Part shown: positions 6,701-9,425 of the stretch, piece by piece
How positions within the stretch are numbered: the stretch's first letter is position 1
How the letters are laid out: each line of letters starts with the position of its first letter
DNA from: Acidobacteriota bacterium
GTDB taxonomy: Bacteria; Acidobacteriota; Blastocatellia; Pyrinomonadales; Pyrinomonadaceae
Assembly (NCBI GenBank): GCA_019247865.1
Contig: JAFBAJ010000275.1
Location: forward strand, 1-9,425
DNA length: 9,425 nucleotides
Direction of reading: 5' to 3'
The notes under the pieces: model-generated
Told to the model about the DNA's origin: nothing
Seen by the model: only the letters and a program-made list of their open reading frames with translations
Databases searched by the model: none
Program-made: the position numbers and the translations under genes

Positions 6701-7729
6701 TCACTTCTTTTTCTGCACCTGATCGCGAAAGACGTGCTCGATGATCTCCGGATAGGCGCGCTGCCAGCCGCCGAAGAGCTCGACCGTGAAGGGCATCTCT
6801 ATTTTGGCGAACTCCTTGTTGGTGTCGTTGAGGCTCTCGTCCGTGACAGAGCGGAAATGATATTTGACGAAGGCGCGCTGCGCTTCGTCGCTCCACAGGT
6901 ACTGGAAGAAGGCTTCGACGACGGGCCGCTCCTGCGCCGTGACGTTGCGGTCGATGATGACCGCCGGATGCTCGCTGAAGATGGTTGACTGTGGAATGAC
7001 GATCTCGACGGGCGCTCCGGCCTCTTTCATGAGCAGACCTTCGAGCTCGTAGGTGATGAGCGCGTCGCCGTAGCCCGTCTCGAACTGCGTCCGCGCCTCG
7101 CGCGCGGAGCCAGGCGTCGAGATGACGCGCCCCCAGACGCTCTGCAAGGTCTGCTGCGCGCGCGCCTGATCGTCACCGCCCGTCTGCTTCTCGCTCTTTT
7201 TCAGCTCGGAGCCGTAGATGGCGAGGATCGACCACTGCGCGCCGCCGGAGCTGATCGGGTCCGGATGGATGAGGCCGACATCCGGCCGCGCCAAATCCGG
7301 GAAATCATGGATGCCTTTCGGATTGCCTTTGCGCACGAGGATGATGAAGGGCGTCTTGTTGATGATGCCCTGATGCGGGAGCAGACGCCAGTTGGAGGTC
7401 ACCGCGCCGCCCTGCGCGAGCCGCTCGACATCGCGCTCGATGGAGAGGATAGCCACGTCTCCGACGGCTCCGGCCAGCAACTGGTTCGTGACCGTCTCGG
7501 AGCCCGCGAAGGAAGAGGTGAAGTGCACGTCCTGCCCGTGCTCGCGCTTCCACTTCGCGGCGAACTCCGGATAGATGGCCTTCTCCATCACCTCCTTCAT
7601 GATCGAGAAGCCGTAGACGGTGATGTTGATGCCGCCGCCCACGGTCGAGGGCTTCGGCAGGCAACTGCCGAACGTGAGCAGCGCGGCCATCGTCAACAGC
7701 AACGCGCCGGAGAGCTTTACTCGGCTCAT
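6701..7729 (-). CDS. Sulfate-family ABC transporter substrate-binding lipoprotein
   Basis: A 342-residue binding protein of the Sbp/CysP family. Residues 1-23 form a signal peptide ending in FGSC, so C23 is a plausible lipidation site although position -3 is F rather than L, V or I. Family landmarks are FIILVRKGNPKGIHDFPDL near 128-146 and the anion-binding loop ISSGGAQW at 159-166, matching the SSGGARW segment of sulfate-binding proteins. It differs at two other ligand regions: an N-terminal YGFSIMKE where Sbp has YDPTRE, and FAGSETV where Sbp has GGSGKQ. The start is the ATG at 7729 rather than the upstream ATG at 7747, because a GAGGAG Shine-Dalgarno lies between them inside the longer frame. 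It is the first gene of the importer operon and is divergent from the rhodanese gene. Sulfate or thiosulfate is the likeliest ligand; another oxyanion is possible. Confidence 0.9.
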   Translation of the reverse strand: MSRVKLSGALLLTMAALLTFGSCLPKPSTVGGGINITVYGFSIMKEVMEKAIYPEFAAKWKREHGQDVHFTSSFAGSETVTNQLLAGAVGDVAILSIERDVERLAQGGAVTSNWRLLPHQGIINKTPFIILVRKGNPKGIHDFPDLARPDVGLIHPDPISSGGAQWSILAIYGSELKKSEKQTGGDDQARAQQTLQSVWGRVISTPGSAREARTQFETGYGDALITYELEGLLMKEAGAPVEIVIPQSTIFSEHPAVIIDRNVTAQERPVVEAFFQYLWSDEAQRAFVKYHFRSVTDESLNDTNKEFAKIEMPFTVELFGGWQRAYPEIIEHVFRDQVQKKK

Positions 7730-7739
7730 GGGTGTACGT

Positions 7740-7745
7740 CTCCTC
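7740..7745 (-). promoter_or_regulatory. Shine-Dalgarno GAGGAG of the binding-protein gene
   Basis: GAGGAG lies 10 nt before the ATG at 7729. It would be coding sequence (Met-Arg-Arg-Arg) if the ATG at 7747 were used, so it decides for the shorter protein. Its GAGG also pairs with an upstream CCTC, which could form a 5-bp hairpin (7742-7746 with 7756-7760 in plus coordinates) over the site. Confidence 0.6.
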
Positions 7746-7888
7746 ATAGGAAATTTGAGGTCTCACCTGTCCAAAAGTCCGCTCAAGAATTGCGTCTCGC
7801 CTGCTTCTGTTTGAAGAATAATCGAGGCGTCTATAGCACACTCAGGCTTTTTCGGAAAGAGTTTTTCGCCGTTTTCGCCGGACGCGGT

Positions 7889-7916
7889 TTGTGATGGCGC
7901 GCGGAAACATGATAAA
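7889..7916 (+). promoter_or_regulatory. Candidate sigma70-type promoter of the rhodanese gene
   Basis: TTGTGA (7889-7894) and GATAAA (7911-7916) are separated by 16 nt, each matching the consensus at four of six positions. Transcription would begin near 7923 and give a leader of about 37 nt containing the Shine-Dalgarno. It lies just downstream of the TTTTCGCCG repeats. Confidence 0.3.
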
Positions 7917-7945
7917 AATGGAGCGGGTCAGATGTCAGGCAGATG

Positions 7946-7953
7946 GAGGTGAA
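7946..7953 (+). promoter_or_regulatory. Strong Shine-Dalgarno GGAGGTGA of the rhodanese gene
   Basis: GGAGGTGA is nearly fully complementary to the 16S rRNA 3' end and ends 6 nt before the ATG at 7960. It is the strongest ribosome binding site in the window, which argues that the gene is actively translated. Confidence 0.8.
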
Positions 7954-7959
7954 GGATAG

Positions 7960-8433
7960 ATGCGGCCTATTTTTTACGGCGCGGCGGCCATCGTTTTAGC
8001 GGTGCTCCTGCTGGCGGCCTGCAATTCAAATGATTTTAAGAGCAGCGCGAATGCGAATGCGGGCGCGCCGCCCACGGGACTTGGCACGCAGACGCCGTCG
8101 GACGGCGTGCCGCGCATCACGGTCACCGAACTCAAAGAGAAGGTGGACAAAGGCACGGCCTTCATCGTCGACACGCGCGGGCCGGAAGCCTACGCGGTCG
8201 AGCACATCGCGGGCTCGGTCAACATGCCGGAGAACACCATCGCCTCGCGCGTCAATGAACTGCCGCGCGACAAGATGATCGTCGCCTACTGTTCTTGACC
8301 GTCCGAGCATACCAGCGCCCGTGCGGTGCAGGACCTCAAAGCTAAAGGAATCGAGAACGCGGCGGCCCTCCTCGGCGGCACAGATGCCTGGAAGAGAGCC
8401 GGCCTGCCGATGGAAAAGGGAGCCGGGAAATAA
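7960..8433 (+). CDS. Exported rhodanese-like lipoprotein with in-frame TGA, candidate selenoprotein
   Basis: Read through the TGA at 8296-8298, this encodes 157 residues; stopping there gives only 112. Residues 1-21 are a lipoprotein signal peptide with lipobox LAAC (C21), followed by a low-complexity Ser/Asn/Ala/Gly/Pro linker to about residue 50. The rhodanese domain follows: ITVTELKEKVDKG, then FIVDTRGPEAYAVEHIAGSVNMP (about 68-90, split by no gap), IVAYCS at 107-112, position 113 = TGA, then PSEHTSARAVQDLKAKGI and GGTDAWKRAGLPME (139-152) to a TAA at 8431. C111 is the expected catalytic Cys. From memory, related proteins have YCSCP here, so the TGA takes the place of a Cys, the usual mark of selenocysteine. 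The likely role is sulfane-sulfur transfer or thiol redox chemistry outside the cytoplasm. A recent nonsense mutation or a C-to-A sequencing error is the alternative. No selenocysteine machinery genes are in the window. Confidence 0.75.
8296..8334 (+). promoter_or_regulatory. Candidate bacterial SECIS hairpin following the in-frame UGA
   Basis: After the UGA, GTCC (8301-8304) pairs with GGAC (8331-8334). Above an internal loop, T8310-G8328, ACC (8311-8313) with GGT (8325-8327), a bulged A8314, and GC (8315-8316) with GC (8323-8324) enclose the loop GCCCGT (8317-8322). The upper stem starts 12 nt and the apical loop 19 nt beyond the UGA, and the loop begins with G, within the geometry usual for bacterial SECIS elements. 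The stem is short and GC-rich coding sequence folds easily, so this is supportive only. Confidence 0.4.
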
Positions 8434-8437
8434 TTTA

Positions 8438-8537
8438 AGTCCCAGGTCGGAAAGTCCCAAGTCCCAGGTCTCAAGTCCCAGGTCAAAAGCAACTTGTCTT
8501 TGACCTGGGACTTGAGACCTGGGACTTGGGACTTTTT
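8438..8537. repeat. Perfect 37-bp inverted repeat of AGTCCCA heptamers between convergent genes
   Basis: The left arm (8451-8487) and right arm (8499-8535) are exact reverse complements around an 11-nt loop, AGCAACTTGTC. The arms are five tandem 7-nt units of AAGTCCC and AGGTCTC type, with one further copy at 8438-8446 outside the left arm. The element lies between the rhodanese stop (8433) and the stop of the convergent stress-protein gene (8539). Confidence 0.95.
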
Positions 8538-8540
8538 TTT
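8451..8540 (+). terminator. Hairpin plus T8 tract, likely terminator of the rhodanese gene
   Basis: The 37-bp palindrome is followed on the plus strand by eight T residues (8533-8540), the form of an intrinsic terminator. The tract overlaps the stop codon of the opposing gene by two bases. On the minus strand no T tract follows the palindrome, so termination in that direction is less certain. Confidence 0.6.
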
Positions 8541-9425
8541 ACGCTGGCTCTGTGACGAGAGCGGGCGCGGGCGTCACGAGCTGGCCGGTCGGAACCGAGA
8601 GCACAGGGCAGGGCGCGTTGCGCACGACGCGACCGATCTCGGAGCCGAGCACGGGTGCTCCGCCGAAGAGCGACGCGTGGACGCTCTTCCCGATGACGAT
8701 CAGATCCACGTCCTGCTCCGAAGCATGGCGCACGATCTGCTCGTACGGCCTGCCTTCGGCGATGTGCGTCTCCGTTCTGACGCCGCTCTCACGGGCAAAG
8801 CCGGCCATGCGCTCGGTCACATATTCGCGAAAGCGCGTGAGCGCCGTCCCGCCCGTCTCCGGAAAAATGTCCGACATCTGCTCCATGTAATCGCTGATGA
8901 CGTAGATGACGTGCAGCTCGGCTCCAGTGCGCTTGACGAACTGCAAAGCCATCTGCTCTGCGGCGCGGTCTGCCGGGCGAAAGCTCGTCGCCAGCAGGAC
9001 GCGGTTCAGGCGAATCTCCGTATGGCTGCCGCGATGTTCGACGAAATCTCTCTGCGGCGGGCGCAGGGTCAGCACGGGGCACGGCGACTCTGCCAGAATC
9101 TCTTCGGCGGTCGAGCCCCACAGGGCGCGCGCGAGCCCTTTGCGCCCGTGCGTGACGACCGTCAGGAGATCAATCGAGAAATCATGCGCGGCCTGCGCAA
9201 TCTCTGTGGCCGGATCGCCCTCTTTGATCACCGGCTCGACCTCCAAGCCGTCCAGCATCGGGTCGGCCAGCACCTCCTTCACATCTGCGCGCAACTGTCC
9301 GAGCCAGTGCTGCTCCGGCTCCTCAAAGGCGCGCTCCGGCAGCGTCAAGAGGTTGGCGGGCACAGAGCCGCCCTGCACACTAAAGAGCACGACGCGCCCC
9401 GCGCCCTCGCGCGCCAGGGCCGCAG
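8539..9425 (-). CDS. Tandem-domain universal stress protein (UspA family), N-terminus outside window
   Basis: At least 294 residues with two Usp folds; the frame is open to the right edge. The GTG at 9390 is a false start, because the preceding codons (AALAREGAGRVV) read as the first helix and strand of a Usp domain. The first domain retains an ATP-binding motif at THGRKGLARALWGS, a G-x9-G-S pattern in which the usual first glycine is Val, and ends with SPCPVLTL. The second domain begins at LNRVLLATSFRPADRAAEQM and has IGKSVHASLFGGAPVLGSEIGR, an extended and degenerate version of the motif, ending NAPCPVLSVP. Usp proteins are cytoplasmic nucleotide-binding stress factors without a defined reaction. 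The two domains probably form an intramolecular pair, with the first more likely to bind ATP. It converges on the rhodanese gene and is transcribed separately from the other minus-strand genes. Confidence 0.92.
   Translation of the reverse strand, partial: AALAREGAGRVVLFSVQGGSVPANLLTLPERAFEEPEQHWLGQLRADVKEVLADPMLDGLEVEPVIKEGDPATEIAQAAHDFSIDLLTVVTHGRKGLARALWGSTAEEILAESPCPVLTLRPPQRDFVEHRGSHTEIRLNRVLLATSFRPADRAAEQMALQFVKRTGAELHVIYVISDYMEQMSDIFPETGGTALTRFREYVTERMAGFARESGVRTETHIAEGRPYEQIVRHASEQDVDLIVIGKSVHASLFGGAPVLGSEIGRVVRNAPCPVLSVPTGQLVTPAPALVTEPA

Larger units (their letters stand above)
7730..7959. other. Divergent intergenic control region with a TTTTCGCCG direct repeat
   Basis: This is the only divergent promoter region in the window, serving the importer operon (leftward) and the rhodanese gene (rightward). 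It contains no credible ORF. Two exact tandem copies of TTTTCGCCG stand at 7863-7871 and 7872-7880, between the two candidate promoters, which suits an operator. A weak leftward promoter candidate has TTTCCG (7853-7858) and TATAGA (7830-7835) with a 17-nt spacer on the minus strand. No known riboswitch was recognised in the roughly 100-nt leader of the binding-protein gene. Confidence 0.5.

Noticed and set aside
7730..7747. Upstream ATG for the binding protein at 7747
   Set aside because: Using it would place the GAGGAG Shine-Dalgarno inside the coding sequence and add MRRRTP before a normal signal peptide.
7960..8298. A complete 112-residue rhodanese ending at the TGA
   Set aside because: It would end within the active-site loop and lack the C-terminal half of the fold, whose sequence is present and intact just downstream.
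8286..8503. Peptides rich in WDL/TWD repeats near the AGTCCCA palindrome
   Set aside because: They are translations of the heptamer repeat and overlap the rhodanese 3' end. There is no sign of a real gene.
4409..8535. CRISPR array or toxin-antitoxin interpretation of the repeats
   Set aside because: The repeats are short contiguous heptamers or octamers forming palindromes, with no spacers of regular length and no cas genes or toxin-like small ORFs.

Overview
The window is high-GC bacterial DNA carrying seven protein-coding genes, six on the minus strand and one on the plus strand. No rRNA, tRNA, CRISPR array or transposase gene was seen. The organism is probably an acidobacterium-like soil or freshwater bacterium. 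That placement is a weak inference from GC-rich codon use, the gene families, and intergenic palindromes built from 7-8 nt repeats (CGCAAAG, GGTCTTT, AGTCCCA types), which I recall from such genomes.

Layout: (1) 1-4367, minus: a redox operon read in the order fused four-cluster ferredoxin/NrfD membrane subunit, DinB-fold protein, molybdopterin oxidoreductase catalytic subunit. The last gene runs off the left edge. (2) 4409-4485: a perfect 33-bp palindrome. (3) 4487-7729, minus: an ABC importer of the sulfate family, in the order binding lipoprotein, a second palindrome, one permease, ATPase. The permease and ATPase genes overlap by 1 nt (TGATG). (4) 7730-7959: a divergent intergenic region. 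(5) 7960-8433, plus: an exported rhodanese-like lipoprotein whose reading frame is interrupted by a single in-frame TGA. (6) 8451-8540: a perfect 37-bp palindrome followed by eight T residues, lying between convergent genes. (7) 8539-9425, minus: a tandem universal stress protein, cut by the right edge.

The most notable item is the rhodanese. Its TGA falls at the second position of a Cys-Ser-Cys active-site loop that I recall in related proteins, giving Tyr-Cys-Ser-[TGA]-Pro-Ser-Glu-His-Thr-Ser-Ala. The following 45 codons continue the rhodanese fold without another lesion, and the RNA after the TGA can fold into a hairpin whose apical loop begins with G about 19 nt downstream, as in bacterial SECIS elements. 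A selenocysteine-containing rhodanese lipoprotein is the best reading, with nonsense mutation or sequencing error as the alternatives.

Taken together, the genes suggest a sulfur and redox neighbourhood: oxyanion uptake, a Psr/Phs-like molybdoenzyme joined to the quinone pool through NrfD, and a periplasmic sulfur-handling lipoprotein. This link is inference from proximity. The true substrate of the molybdoenzyme is not visible in the sequence.
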